DNA of 64,000 nucleotides from Psychroserpens mesophilus (GCF_000826645.1 NZ_JXJP01000001.1:434001-498000), one strand, 5' to 3'. Shown: positions 1 to 9,606, counted from the first letter of the stretch. Translations and numbers: made by a program. The notes: generated by a model from the sequence alone, not told the origin.

Positions 1-13
1 ATAGACCGAACAA

Positions 14-1459
14 ATGCTATTTAACTCAATTGACTTTGCAATTTTCTTACCGATAGTTTTTGTGCTCTATTGGTTTGTAGTTAATAAGAATTTAAAACTG
101 CAAAACTTATTAATTGTCATAGCAAGTTATGTGTTTTACGGTTGGTGGGATTGGAGATTTTTGTCATTAATACTATTTAGTACTATAATTGATTATTTGG
201 TTGGAAGGAGACTTAAAACTGAAAACAATAAAAAAAATAGATTAATATTATTATGGGTTAGTATCCTAGTAAATCTAGGATTTCTTGGCTTCTTTAAATA
301 TTACAACTTCTTTCTCGACAACTTTGTTTCCGCTTTTTCTTTCTTTGGAACTGAAATCAATGCAAATTCATTAAATATTATTTTACCTGTTGGAATTAGT
401 TTTTATACGTTTCAAACCTTGAGTTATACTATTGATGTTTATAAAAGAAGATTAGAGCCAACTAAGGACTTTGTAGCCTTTTCTGCGTTTGTCAGTTTCT
501 TTCCACAATTGGTAGCTGGTCCCATAGAAAGAGCAACACATTTATTACCTCAGTTTTATAAAAAACGACAGTTTGATTATTATAAAGCTGTTGATGGTAT
601 GCGTCAGATACTTTGGGGATTATTTAAAAAAGTTGTTATTGCCGATAACTGTGCCGAGTTTGCTAACCAAATTTTTAATAATTCAGCAGATTATTCCGGA
701 AGCACTTTAGTTTTAGGAGCCTTATTTTTTACGTTTCAAATTTATGGTGATTTCTCTGGTTATTCTGATATTGCAATTGGTACATCTCGACTTTTTGGAT
801 TTGACCTCATGCAGAATTTTAACTTTCCGTACTTTTCTAGAGATATAGCAGAGTTTTGGAGACGTTGGCATATTTCATTATCTACTTGGTTTAGAGATTA
901 CTTATACATACCATTAGGAGGTAGTCGTGGAGGAACTTTAATGAAAGTAAGAAATACATTTATAATTTTTATAGTCAGTGGGTTTTGGCATGGTGCAAAT
1001 TGGACGTTTGTTGTTTGGGGAACCTTAAATGCAATATATTTTTTACCACTTTTGCTCACTAAGAGTAATAGAAGTAACTTAAATGTCGTTGCACAGGGCA
1101 AAATTTTACCTACTCTTAAGGAGTTTGCTTTAATGGGAATAACTTTTGTTTTAACTGTTTTCGCATGGATATTCTTTAGAGCTGAAAATATCAATCATGC
1201 ATTTCAATATATAGCAGGCATTTTTACACATCCAGAATCATTTTTAGCAATAAGTGTTTATTGGAAATATAAGACAATTCTTGTGCTATTGTCAATTTTT
1301 ATGTTAATAGAATGGGTTGGACGAGAAGGTCAATTCGCAATAGCTCATTTGGGTGAAAAATGGAAGCCAGCATTTAGATACGCAGCTTATTATCTTATAA
1401 TCATTGCTATATTCTGGTTTGGTGGAAAGGAACAACAGTTTATTTATTTTCAATTTTAG
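14..1459 (+). CDS. MBOAT family O-acyltransferase (AlgI/DltB-like)
   Basis: Polytopic inner-membrane protein of 481 residues that should transfer acyl (probably acetyl) groups across the membrane onto an extracytoplasmic polysaccharide, as AlgI does for alginate. The family signature WRRWHISLSTWFRDYLYIPL is present near residue 290, and the family's essential histidine lies in SGFWHGANW (His326). About ten hydrophobic segments are visible, and the length is normal for AlgI. The start ATG at 14 is close to the window edge, so the upstream promoter is not visible. Six bases separate it from a gene for an SGNH-like protein, and a polysaccharide export set follows, which suggests it decorates that polymer. 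Family assignment is firm; the substrate is inferred. Confidence 0.9.
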   Translation: MLFNSIDFAIFLPIVFVLYWFVVNKNLKLQNLLIVIASYVFYGWWDWRFLSLILFSTIIDYLVGRRLKTENNKKNRLILLWVSILVNLGFLGFFKYYNFFLDNFVSAFSFFGTEINANSLNIILPVGISFYTFQTLSYTIDVYKRRLEPTKDFVAFSAFVSFFPQLVAGPIERATHLLPQFYKKRQFDYYKAVDGMRQILWGLFKKVVIADNCAEFANQIFNNSADYSGSTLVLGALFFTFQIYGDFSGYSDIAIGTSRLFGFDLMQNFNFPYFSRDIAEFWRRWHISLSTWFRDYLYIPLGGSRGGTLMKVRNTFIIFIVSGFWHGANWTFVVWGTLNAIYFLPLLLTKSNRSNLNVVAQGKILPTLKEFALMGITFVLTVFAWIFFRAENINHAFQYIAGIFTHPESFLAISVYWKYKTILVLLSIFMLIEWVGREGQFAIAHLGEKWKPAFRYAAYYLIIIAIFWFGGKEQQFIYFQF

Positions 1460-1465
1460 GTATTT

Positions 1466-2323
1466 ATGAAACGGTTTATAAAAAAAACATTGTTTTTTCC
1501 ATTTGGTTTGATCATATTATATGGAATAATATACTTTTGTTATAATACCTATTTGAATAATAAATTTAGTAATCAAAATGCAGTTTTTATTTGGGGAGAT
1601 TCTCAAGCTTATTACGGTATTGATGTAAAAGAATTATCAAATAAATTAGAAAAAAAGGTATATACTTCAGCAATTCCTGGAGCTGGTATTTACGATTTTT
1701 TATTATTTACTGAGCAGGTTCCAGAAAATTCTGAAGTTATTGTTTCAGTTTCAAAACTTGTTCAAATCCGGAGAAAAGAAAATGATTTTAATCGTACTGG
1801 ATTATCTTTCTGGGCATTAAAAAAAATGTATAATGAAGATTATTCAATTAATGAAATTTATTCAATTATTAAGCTAAACATAAAACCTAAACGAAATATT
1901 TCTGAAACGTCTGAGTTATTTGCTTATTCAGATTCTATGGAAATTGGCTTACCAATATCTCACTTTGAAGATTATTATCGAGAAGTCCCAACTTTTTTAG
2001 AACAAAAGCAAGACCTTTATCTTATTGGGATTAAAAATCTGATTAGGAAAAACTGTAAAGTTTCATTTTTAGAATTACCATACCATTCTAAATTAGTAAA
2101 TATCGAGAGTAAATCACTTATTAAGAAAGAAACCGATGTGTTTAAATATAAAATAGGCAAATTGTTTAATAATTTTAAAATGGATACGATAAGTTTAAAC
2201 AATAACAAAAATGTATTTAAAGATTTATCACATTTGAATAGCGTTGGAGCTAAAGATTTGTCAAATAAATTAGGGACCAAGATGTTAGTTGATGAAGGTA
2301 CGATTTTATACACAGCACAATAA
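1466..2323 (+). CDS. SGNH-like membrane-anchored protein, partner of the MBOAT acyltransferase
   Basis: A 285-residue protein with one N-terminal membrane anchor (about residues 8-27) and a periplasmic domain. It has the two marks of the SGNH/GDSL hydrolase fold: a GDSQAYYG block with Ser46 near the start of the domain, and a C-terminal DLSHLN block in which Asp253 and His256 form the DxxH pair. In alginate-type and similar systems an MBOAT protein works with an SGNH protein (AlgJ/AlgX, PatB) that completes O-acetyl transfer, and the 6 bp spacing to the MBOAT gene fits such a pair. Overall similarity to named families is not obvious to me; the role is inferred from motifs and context. Base composition is even more AT-rich than its neighbours. 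Confidence 0.7.
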   Translation: MKRFIKKTLFFPFGLIILYGIIYFCYNTYLNNKFSNQNAVFIWGDSQAYYGIDVKELSNKLEKKVYTSAIPGAGIYDFLLFTEQVPENSEVIVSVSKLVQIRRKENDFNRTGLSFWALKKMYNEDYSINEIYSIIKLNIKPKRNISETSELFAYSDSMEIGLPISHFEDYYREVPTFLEQKQDLYLIGIKNLIRKNCKVSFLELPYHSKLVNIESKSLIKKETDVFKYKIGKLFNNFKMDTISLNNNKNVFKDLSHLNSVGAKDLSNKLGTKMLVDEGTILYTAQ

Positions 2324-2433
2324 GGCTAATCGGATGTAAACTAAGAACGGACATAGAAAATTATACTTCAATTGGAGAAGTGATGAAAAATAATTGTATT
2401 ATAGAACTAACATTTAAAAGAAAACAATAAGCA

Positions 2434-3528
2434 ATGCATAATATTACGATAATAGCTGGAGCAAGACCAAATTTCATGAAAATTGCGCCAATTATTCATG
2501 CCATACAAAACGCTAAAAACGAAGGATTCAATATAGATTACAGGTTAGTTCATACTGGTCAGCACTATGACACAAACATGTCTGGTAGTTTTTTTGAACA
2601 ACTTGAAATTCCTGAACCTCACGTTAATTTAGAGTGTAGTGGAGGTTCACAAGCAGAGCAGACGGCAAATATTATGATGAGTTTCGAAAAAGAATTAATT
2701 GCCAATCCTGCAGATTTAGTGTTAGTTGTAGGTGATGTAACGTCAACAATGGCTTGTGCTTTAGTCGCTCAAAAATTGCATACTAAAGTCGCACATGTTG
2801 AAGGCGGAATTCGTTCAGACGACTGGACCATGCCTGAAGAAATTAACAGGTTGGTTACAGATAGTATCACGAATTACTTTTTTACAACGTCTGAAACGGC
2901 TAATGTAAATTTGAAAAAAAGTGGTGTTGCCGAAGATCAGATTTTTTTCGTTGGAAACACGATGATTGATACTTTATTAAAACAGCAACCAAACTTTAAA
3001 AAGCCTCAGGTTTGGAATGATTTAAACCTTTCTGATGGTCATTATATTGTGATGACGCTTCACAGACCAGCAAACGTGGATGAAGAGTCACAGCTCAAAG
3101 ATATGATAGATGAAATCATAGCGCATACACAAGATTTACCTCTGGTTTTTCCTGTGCATCCCAGAACAGCTAAAATATTAGAACGACTTCATATTAACCA
3201 TCCTCGATTGCATACCGTTGAACCTTTAAGTTATTTGGAATTCAATTATTTGGTAGAAAGAGCCAAAGCTGTTATTACAGATTCTGGAGGAATTACTGAA
3301 GAAGCTTCAATACTTCGAGTACCTTGTTTAACGCTTAGAGATAATACCGAACGACCAGAAACAATTACTTTGGGTACTAATGAGTTGGTAGGTACAAATC
3401 CAAAACACTTAAAGCCATATTTGGATAAATTGTTTTCTGGAAATTGGAAAAAAGGAAATGATATTCCATTATGGGATGGCCAAACAGCTATAAGGATTAT
3501 TAAGGTACTAAAAGAAATGTTACCTTAG
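2434..3528 (+). CDS. wecB: UDP-N-acetylglucosamine 2-epimerase (non-hydrolysing)
   Basis: Cytoplasmic enzyme of 364 residues that interconverts UDP-GlcNAc and UDP-ManNAc, supplying ManNAc-type sugars for surface polysaccharide. Family motifs are present in order: GARPNFMKIAPI at the N-terminus, HTGQHYD, HVEGGIRSDDWTMPEEINR, TLHRPANVD, VFPVHPRT and DSGGITEEA. The length matches WecB/MnaA. It starts at ATG 2434, 110 bases after the SGNH-like gene, and precedes the WecA-like priming transferase, as expected of a capsule or exopolysaccharide locus. The GT-B fold places UDP binding in the C-terminal half. Confidence in the reaction is high; the name wecB is by family. Confidence 0.93.
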   Translation: MHNITIIAGARPNFMKIAPIIHAIQNAKNEGFNIDYRLVHTGQHYDTNMSGSFFEQLEIPEPHVNLECSGGSQAEQTANIMMSFEKELIANPADLVLVVGDVTSTMACALVAQKLHTKVAHVEGGIRSDDWTMPEEINRLVTDSITNYFFTTSETANVNLKKSGVAEDQIFFVGNTMIDTLLKQQPNFKKPQVWNDLNLSDGHYIVMTLHRPANVDEESQLKDMIDEIIAHTQDLPLVFPVHPRTAKILERLHINHPRLHTVEPLSYLEFNYLVERAKAVITDSGGITEEASILRVPCLTLRDNTERPETITLGTNELVGTNPKHLKPYLDKLFSGNWKKGNDIPLWDGQTAIRIIKVLKEMLP

Positions 3529-3659
3529 TATTAGGTGAATAAAAAGTCTTTGTTATTATCTTCCAAAAGATGAAAGATTATATTTGTTAGTTTTTAAATT
3601 TGTATCTTGCGAGTGCTATTAATTAAAAATATGATGTATCAATATATCGTATTCTACGT

Positions 3660-4772
3660 ATGATTAAAACATTACTTGAAAATTTTAATCCGGAAAACAG
3701 TCCATTTATATGGCTTTTGTGTGCGTTTGTGTTAGCATTTGCTATTGCATATCAAACCTTTCCAACGATTTTATATGTGGCTAAAGAAAAACATCTCATG
3801 GATGAGCCTGATAGTAGAAGTATGCACTCTAATATCACGCCCACTTTAGGTGGCATTGGAATCTTTTTCAGTTTAGTAGTGGTGATGACTATTGTTGGAG
3901 CAATGCTTAACACTAAAGTGTTGCTATTAGTTATGGGAGGTTTAACCATCCTTTTTTTTCTGGGACTTAAAGATGACTTGACTGTGCTCTCAGCACGTAA
4001 AAAGTTTATTGGGCAATTGTTTGCAGCTTTATTATTAATTGTTTTTACGGATACTAGAATCATAGGTTTCTCAAAAATTTTTGACGTAGATATACTCCCA
4101 TACTGGGTGTCTATAGGTTTTACATTGTTTGTTTATATACTGGTTATTAATGCATACAATCTTATTGATGGTGTTGATGGACTGGCTGGATGTATTGCAT
4201 TGTTAATCAGCGTAATTTTTTCTATACTTTTTTATAATTCTGGAGCCTTAAGTCTTGCTACCATATCAGTAGCACTTATAGGAGCATTACTGGCATTTTT
4301 ACGGCTAAATTTTTCCTCTAAGAATAAAATTTTCATGGGAGACACAGGTTCAATGATTGTGGGGTTTTTAATCGCCTTTTTTACAATTAGTTTTATCTCT
4401 CAATCGCAAACAAATATTGATTCAGAATATTATAGAGCATCACCTGCTTTGGCATTTGCGATGTTGTTTTTTCCCCTTATCGATACCTTGAGAATTTTTA
4501 TTATTCGAATAATTATTCTGAAAAAAAGTCCGTTCGAAGCTGATAAAAATCACATTCATCATCGTTTTATTCAGGCTGGATTTTCACATGTTCAAACCAC
4601 ATTTACCATAGTTTTTGTGAATCTGTTAATTGTGATTATTGCCTTTCAAATGCTTCACTTAAATTTAAACACGCAAATAGGCTTGCTTTTAATTTATGGT
4701 TCGACATTGTATTGCTTACCTTTCATAATCATTAGAGTTATGAATAAGAATAAAAAAAGTATAAAAGTGTGA
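3660..4772 (+). CDS. Undecaprenyl-phosphate GlcNAc-1-phosphate transferase family (WecA/MraY superfamily)
   Basis: Polytopic membrane enzyme of 370 residues expected to load a sugar-1-phosphate (probably GlcNAc-1-P) onto undecaprenyl phosphate, the first step of repeat-unit assembly. Conserved cytoplasmic blocks are visible: MDEPDSRSMH and TPTLGGIGI near residues 40-70, NAYNLIDGVDGLAG, FMGDTGSMIVG with the metal-binding Asp, and DKNHIHHRF, the His-rich signature that separates WecA-type enzymes from MraY. About eleven transmembrane helices. Two TAnnTTTG boxes lie upstream (3579-3586 and 3595-3602), so it may have its own promoter. It sits between wecB and the Wza-like gene, consistent with polysaccharide priming. 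Confidence 0.88.
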   Translation: MIKTLLENFNPENSPFIWLLCAFVLAFAIAYQTFPTILYVAKEKHLMDEPDSRSMHSNITPTLGGIGIFFSLVVVMTIVGAMLNTKVLLLVMGGLTILFFLGLKDDLTVLSARKKFIGQLFAALLLIVFTDTRIIGFSKIFDVDILPYWVSIGFTLFVYILVINAYNLIDGVDGLAGCIALLISVIFSILFYNSGALSLATISVALIGALLAFLRLNFSSKNKIFMGDTGSMIVGFLIAFFTISFISQSQTNIDSEYYRASPALAFAMLFFPLIDTLRIFIIRIIILKKSPFEADKNHIHHRFIQAGFSHVQTTFTIVFVNLLIVIIAFQMLHLNLNTQIGLLLIYGSTLYCLPFIIIRVMNKNKKSIKV

Positions 4773-4792
4773 CATCTCATGATGTAGATTAC

Positions 4793-4822
4793 TTTGTGGT
4801 TTGTTTAAATAGGTTATATTTG
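4793..4822 (+). promoter_or_regulatory. Bacteroidota-type promoter for the wza/wzc-like pair
   Basis: A TTTG at 4793-4796 (-33 element) is followed after 18 bases by TATATTTG at 4815-4822, a perfect match to the Bacteroidota -7 consensus TAnnTTTG. Transcription would start near 4828, about 20 bases before the lipoprotein start codon. Confidence 0.65.
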
Positions 4823-4846
4823 CGTTCTTAACATATTTATTGAATT

Positions 4847-5602
4847 ATGAAGTTAAATTTTGTCGTATTTTTATGTGTCTTAATGTTGTCTTCTTGTGCA
4901 TCAAAAAAGGACATATGGTATATACAAGATGCAGGAGAAAATAATACTGCTCAAATTAATTTTCAACAAACAACGATACAGCCTAATGACATTTTAAAAA
5001 TAGATGTAGAGACCTTAGTGCCAGAGGCAGCACAGCCATATAATAAAGTAACGAATGCTAATCAATTTAGTCTTCTAGCTTTTCAACTGGATGGGTACTT
5101 GGTCTCTGAAGAAGGTAATATAATTTTTCCGGTTTTAGGAGAAATAGCGCTCGCCAATCTTACAATGAATGAAGCAGAAGTAAAAATCAAGGATTTATTG
5201 GTAGAGGGAGGCCATTTAAAGAATCCTACAGTAAGAGTTCGTGTGGTCAATGCAAAAGTAACAGTTTTGGGAGAAGTAAATCAGCCAGGCACCTATAATT
5301 TTTCAGAACAGAACATTACTCTTCTGCAAGCTCTTGGCTATGCAGGAGATTTAACAATAAATGGTAAACGAGATGATGTAATTATTACCAGAGATGTTGA
5401 TGGTGTGCGTACGATTACCCATATTAATTTGACAAATACAGACTTTATGAATTCAGAGTACTTCTACATCAAACCTAACGATACAATTATTGTCAACCAA
5501 AACAAACCAAGGGTAACGAATTCAGGCTATGTTACTGGTCTAACTACTTTGTTGGCAGTTGCTACTGTGGCTTTAAGTTCCATCATTATATTGTCACGAT
5601 AG
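4847..5602 (+). CDS. Polysaccharide export lipoprotein (Wza/BexD-like, SLBB domains)
   Basis: Outer-membrane export lipoprotein of 251 residues for capsule or exopolysaccharide. The signal peptide ends in a lipobox, LMLSSC (Cys17). The poly_export domain follows (QPNDILKIDV near residue 45, then GYLVSEEGNIIFPVLGEI), then an SLBB-type domain beginning NAKVTVLGEVNQPGTYNF. A hydrophobic C-terminal helix (about 225-250, ending IIILSR) would be the membrane-spanning segment that in Wza forms the outer-membrane barrel; it is a single predicted helix here. It is shorter than E. coli Wza (about 380), as is usual in Bacteroidota. The next gene starts 2 bases after its stop, so the Wza-Wzc pair is translationally linked. 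Confidence 0.9.
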   Translation: MKLNFVVFLCVLMLSSCASKKDIWYIQDAGENNTAQINFQQTTIQPNDILKIDVETLVPEAAQPYNKVTNANQFSLLAFQLDGYLVSEEGNIIFPVLGEIALANLTMNEAEVKIKDLLVEGGHLKNPTVRVRVVNAKVTVLGEVNQPGTYNFSEQNITLLQALGYAGDLTINGKRDDVIITRDVDGVRTITHINLTNTDFMNSEYFYIKPNDTIIVNQNKPRVTNSGYVTGLTTLLAVATVALSSIIILSR

Positions 5603-5604
5603 TT

Positions 5605-7941
5605 ATGAATACTCCACAAAATACTGGCTTTACCAATTTAGAAGATGATAAGTCGAACTTAAAACAAGAGTTTAGAAAATACCTCAGGTATTGGCCTTGG
5701 TTTCTATTGACATTAATTATTACCCTCATAAGTGCTTACATTTATATAAGGTATGCCCCTAGAATATATCAAACTTCGGCTAAAATAAAAGTTTTAGACG
5801 AGTCTGACGGATTAGCACTTCCTACAGCAGCGTTTATCTTTAAGCGTTCTAACATTAACTTAGCAAACGAAATAGAGGTTCTTAATTCCTATATTATTTT
5901 AGAAGAAGTCGCAAAAGAATTAAAACTGAATACCTCATTTTATGAAGAAGGTACTATACAGACAGCTCAAATAGCAGAATTGCCTTTTTATTTCGAGCAG
6001 AGTATGGCAGCTGATAGTATTGTCGGTGTAAGATCTTACATTATTGATGTTAAGAAAAGCAGTTTTGAAATTACACATACAAGAACAGAACAGGTGGTTG
6101 TCATACCTAATCATGACAGCTTTGAAGTTGTAAACGATTTACCATTCCAAATAAGATTTGATGATGAAGCGTCTAAAGCAGATGTTATAGGTAAACGTTA
6201 TATTGTAAACTTTAATCCGTTAAAGGATGCCACATTAAGGTTAAAATCAAGTCTTGAAATAGGACTTGTAGGTGAAGAAAGTGATCTGTTAAACTTGTCA
6301 ATGAAGGGAGAAAGTAAATTGCTTTCAGAGCGTATTTTAAATACGCTTATAGACGTTTTTAATAAGGATGGTATCAAAGACAGGCAATTGGTGTCTCAAC
6401 GTACCTTAGATTTTATTGATGACCGTTTTTTTTATCTGGCGAGTGAACTGGATTCAATTGAAGTTGGTCGGAAAGAATTTAAAGAACGGAATAATATAGT
6501 AGATCTAACTTTAGATTCGTCGTTAGGTCTTGAAGAGCGATCTCAATCAGACGATGAAGTATTTAAAGTGGAGCGTCAGATTGTAATTGCTGAGATGCTT
6601 CAAGAGACCATTAATGGTAAGAACGGAGATGGTTTACTGCCAGCTAATATTGGTCTTGAAAGTGGTGATATAAATTCTATAATTAATGAATACAATTCGG
6701 CAATTCTAGAACGTGATAAACTCATTAGAAGTGGAGGAGAGAACAATCCAACTGTGAAATTTACTCAAACACAAATTAACGATGCAAAATCTAATATATC
6801 AGAGTCTTTAAGTGCTTATTTACAACAATTAAATGTAATACAAGGCCAATTAAGAAACAGAAATCGAAAGTTTGCAGGCAGAGTATCACAAATACCTGAA
6901 AAGGAAAAATTACTGAGAGCTATTGAGCGTCAGCAAATGATTAAAGAAAGTTTATATCTTTATTTACTACAAAAACGAGAAGAAGCGGCTATAAACTTAG
7001 CTATTGTAGAGCCTTCTATAAAAGTAGTTGATTATGCTTTATCATCTAGAAGTCCTATAACTCCAAAACCTAATGTAGCTTATGCAGCAGCAATTTTAGG
7101 AGGATTGCTTGTGCCTTTTACAATATTGTACTTGTTTTTTATGTTGGATACTAAAATTCACGGTAAAGAAGACATTTTAAAATTCAATAATAAAATTCCA
7201 ATCATTGCTGAAATCCCTGATATTAATAAAAAGGAAAAAGCTGTTTTTGCTGACCCTAATGATAGAACGGTTTTAGCTGAATCCTTTAGGATTTTAAGTT
7301 CTAATGTCAATTACTTGCTTCCTGTTAGTGAAGACGAAAAAGGCAAAGTGATTTATTGTACTTCGACGATCAAAGGAGAAGGAAAAACATTTATTAGTAT
7401 CAATTTGTCTCTAGCTTTGTCTAGTATGAATAAAAAGGTACTGCTTATAGGAGCCGATTTACGAAATCCTCAAATTCATACACATACAAATTTTGATAAA
7501 AACACTGTTGGACTATCAGATTATTTACATGATAAAGATGTAGCTTGGAAGGATACCCTTATCAAAGGATTTGAAAAGCATGAATTTCACGACATCTTAC
7601 TCTCTGGTAATATTCCTCCAAACCCGACCAGTTTACTTACTAATGGAAGGTTTAAAACTCTTATTGAAGAAGCGAAAGAAATTTATGACTATATTATTGT
7701 CGATACAGCTCCAACTGTTTTGGTTACAGATACGATGTTAATTTCTCAATTAGCTGATGTCACAGTGTATATCTCCAGAGCCAATTACACAGAGAAAAAG
7801 ATTCTTTCATTCTCTGAAGAGTTATTTGAATTAGGTAAGATTAAAAATATGGCTTATGTAATCAACGGCGTTGGTGCTAGCAGATCTTATGGTTATGGAT
7901 ACAATTACGGCTATGGTTATGGTTATGGAAGTAAAGTTTAA
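5605..7941 (+). CDS. Wzc-like polysaccharide co-polymerase / BY-type tyrosine autokinase
   Basis: Inner-membrane protein of 778 residues that controls polymer length and export with the Wza-like lipoprotein. The N-terminal chain-length domain (Wzz) is bounded by two membrane helices (about 31-50 and 495-515) with a long coiled-coil periplasmic part between. The C-terminal cytoplasmic kinase has Walker A GEGKT (Lys594), Walker A' VLLIGADLRNP and Walker B YIIVDTAP. It ends in a Tyr/Gly cluster, YGYGYNYGYGYGYG, which is the expected site of autophosphorylation. Its stop codon shares the palindrome TTAA with the stop of rpe on the other strand (4 bp overlap), so there is no terminator between them. 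Confidence 0.92.
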   Translation: MNTPQNTGFTNLEDDKSNLKQEFRKYLRYWPWFLLTLIITLISAYIYIRYAPRIYQTSAKIKVLDESDGLALPTAAFIFKRSNINLANEIEVLNSYIILEEVAKELKLNTSFYEEGTIQTAQIAELPFYFEQSMAADSIVGVRSYIIDVKKSSFEITHTRTEQVVVIPNHDSFEVVNDLPFQIRFDDEASKADVIGKRYIVNFNPLKDATLRLKSSLEIGLVGEESDLLNLSMKGESKLLSERILNTLIDVFNKDGIKDRQLVSQRTLDFIDDRFFYLASELDSIEVGRKEFKERNNIVDLTLDSSLGLEERSQSDDEVFKVERQIVIAEMLQETINGKNGDGLLPANIGLESGDINSIINEYNSAILERDKLIRSGGENNPTVKFTQTQINDAKSNISESLSAYLQQLNVIQGQLRNRNRKFAGRVSQIPEKEKLLRAIERQQMIKESLYLYLLQKREEAAINLAIVEPSIKVVDYALSSRSPITPKPNVAYAAAILGGLLVPFTILYLFFMLDTKIHGKEDILKFNNKIPIIAEIPDINKKEKAVFADPNDRTVLAESFRILSSNVNYLLPVSEDEKGKVIYCTSTIKGEGKTFISINLSLALSSMNKKVLLIGADLRNPQIHTHTNFDKNTVGLSDYLHDKDVAWKDTLIKGFEKHEFHDILLSGNIPPNPTSLLTNGRFKTLIEEAKEIYDYIIVDTAPTVLVTDTMLISQLADVTVYISRANYTEKKILSFSEELFELGKIKNMAYVINGVGASRSYGYGYNYGYGYGYGSKV

Positions 7942-8600
7942 CTATTAGCTAAAGTTTTTAAGGCTTTTATAGTTTCTTTGTGATTCTCACTTTTAAATAC
8001 ATAGCTTCCAGCAACTAATACGTCTGCACCAGCTTCAATAAGTTGCTTTGCATTTTTATTGGTGACACCACCATCAATCTCAATTTTTGTAGATGCACCT
8101 TTTTTGGTAATCAATGCTTTTAGTTCAGTAACTTTTGAATACGTATTTTCAATAAAGCTCTGACCTCCAAATCCAGGGTTAACACTCATTAAGCATACCA
8201 AATCAATATCATTGATGATATCTCCTAGTAGAGACACAGGAGTGTGCGGATTTAAAGCGACTCCAGCTTGCATACCTTCAGCTTTGATTGCCTGAAGTGT
8301 TCTATGAAGATGTGTACAAGCTTCATAATGCACTGTTAGATTATTGGCTCCAAGTTTAGCAAACGTTGAAATGTATCGATCTGGATCAACAATCATTAAA
8401 TGTACATCCACAAGCTTTTTTGCATGAGTCGTAATTGCCTGCAAAACTGGCATTCCAAAAGATATATTTGGAACAAATACACCATCCATGATATCAATAT
8501 GAAACCAATCAGCTTCACTTGAATTTACCATTTCTATATCACGTTGAAGGTTAGCGAAATCGGCTGCTAAAATTGATGGAGCAATAAGTTTTGAAGACAT
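7938..8600 (-). CDS. rpe: Ribulose-phosphate 3-epimerase
   Basis: Cytoplasmic TIM-barrel enzyme of 220 residues interconverting ribulose-5-P and xylulose-5-P in the pentose phosphate pathway. Motifs: APSILAADFANL at the start, DWFHIDIMDGVFVPN (metal ligands His and Asp), VDVHLMI, VNPGFGGQ and the phosphate-binding IDGGVTNKNA and VAGSYVF. I chose ATG 8600 (MSSKLIAPS) because it gives the family length; a longer reading frame to 8669 runs back through the rpoD terminator hairpin and cannot be coding. It is downstream of rpoD on the same strand but separated by that terminator. It converges on the wzc-like gene with a 4 bp stop overlap. Confidence 0.95.
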   Translation of the reverse strand: MSSKLIAPSILAADFANLQRDIEMVNSSEADWFHIDIMDGVFVPNISFGMPVLQAITTHAKKLVDVHLMIVDPDRYISTFAKLGANNLTVHYEACTHLHRTLQAIKAEGMQAGVALNPHTPVSLLGDIINDIDLVCLMSVNPGFGGQSFIENTYSKVTELKALITKKGASTKIEIDGGVTNKNAKQLIEAGADVLVAGSYVFKSENHKETIKALKTLANS

Positions 8601-8621
8601 ATGTTGTTTTTTGCAAAAATA

Positions 8622-8659
8622 GGATAAAAAAACAAACCCACGGTAATCAGCCGTGGGTT
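8622..8659 (-). terminator. Rho-independent terminator downstream of rpoD
   Basis: Inverted repeat with a 9 bp stem (8635-8643 with 8651-8659) and a 7-base loop. On the minus strand it is followed by a T-rich run (8634-8622). It lies 75 bases past the rpoD stop and just upstream of the rpe start, so rpe probably has its own start signal or depends on readthrough. Confidence 0.8.
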
Positions 8660-8734
8660 CTTTCATCAATCAAAAAACGAACAGTTATTTTTAACTGTTT
8701 GTTGCTTTTATTAGGTCGTAAAAAGTGTCAATTA

Positions 8735-9598
8735 CTAACCTAAATATGTTTTTAAAATTTTACTTCTAGACGTATGTTTTAGTCGTCTGATAGCTTTTTC
8801 TTTAATCTGACGTACACGTTCGCGAGTCAAATCGAATGTTTCTCCGATTTCTTCTAAGGTCATTGGATGTTGATTACCAAGACCAAAATACAAACGAATA
8901 ACATCAGCTTCACGAGGTGTTAAGGTTTCTAAAGCACGTTCAATTTCAGTGCGTAACGATTCATGTAATAAATCTTTATCAGGATTTGGAGACTCACCAC
9001 TTCGCAATACATCGTAAAGGTTTGAATCTTCACCTTCAACTAGAGGCGCATCCATAGATACGTGACGACCAGAGTTTTTCATAGACTCCTTTACATCATT
9101 AATGGTCATATCTAACTCTTTTGCAATTTCCTCTGCACTTGGTGGACGCTCATGACTTTGCTCTAAAAAGGCAAATGTCTTATTAATTTTATTGATAGAT
9201 CCAATTTTGTTTAAAGGTAAACGCACAATACGAGATTGTTCAGCCAAGGCCTGAAGTATGGATTGACGTATCCACCAAACGGCATAAGAAATAAATTTGA
9301 ATCCACGAGTTTCATCAAATCGCTGTGCTGCTTTAATTAGACCTAAATTACCTTCATTAATTAAATCAGGTAATGTTAATCCCTGATTCTGATATTGTTT
9401 AGCTACAGAAACCACGAAACGAAGATTTGCTTTAGTTAATTTTTCTAAAGCTACTTGATCACCCGCTTTGATTCGTTGTGCTAATTCTACTTCTTCATCG
9501 GCAGTAATTAAATCAACTTTTCCAATTTCTTGTAAATACTTGTCTAACGACGCAGTTTCTCTATTAGTAACCTGCTTCGTAATTTTTAGTTGTCTCAT
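8735..9598 (-). CDS. rpoD: Primary RNA polymerase sigma factor RpoD (short Bacteroidota type)
   Basis: Housekeeping sigma factor of 287 residues. Region 1.2 ([19 protein letters not shown]), region 2 ([20 protein letters not shown] and [16 protein letters not shown], the -10 recognition helix), region 3 and region 4 ([20 protein letters not shown], the -35 helix-turn-helix) are all present. It lacks the long region 1.1 and non-conserved insert of proteobacterial sigma-70, as is standard in Bacteroidota, where this sigma reads TTTG/TAnnTTTG promoters. Such promoters are found throughout the window. The start is fixed by an unusually strong Shine-Dalgarno site (AAAGGAG) upstream. Confidence 0.95.
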   Translation of the reverse strand: MRQLKITKQVTNRETASLDKYLQEIGKVDLITADEEVELAQRIKAGDQVALEKLTKANLRFVVSVAKQYQNQGLTLPDLINEGNLGLIKAAQRFDETRGFKFISYAVWWIRQSILQALAEQSRIVRLPLNKIGSINKINKTFAFLEQSHERPPSAEEIAKELDMTINDVKESMKNSGRHVSMDAPLVEGEDSNLYDVLRSGESPNPDKDLLHESLRTEIERALETLTPREADVIRLYFGLGNQHPMTLEEIGETFDLTRERVRQIKEKAIRRLKHTSRSKILKTYLG

Positions 9599-9606
9599 CT
9601 ATATAT

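Noticed and set aside
2324-2433. Possible short gene between the SGNH-like gene and wecB
   Set aside because: Only short interrupted frames; no start or similarity that would support a protein.
8601-8669. N-terminal extension of rpe
   Set aside because: The extra codons run through the rpoD terminator hairpin; family length and motif APSILAADF fit the start at 8600.
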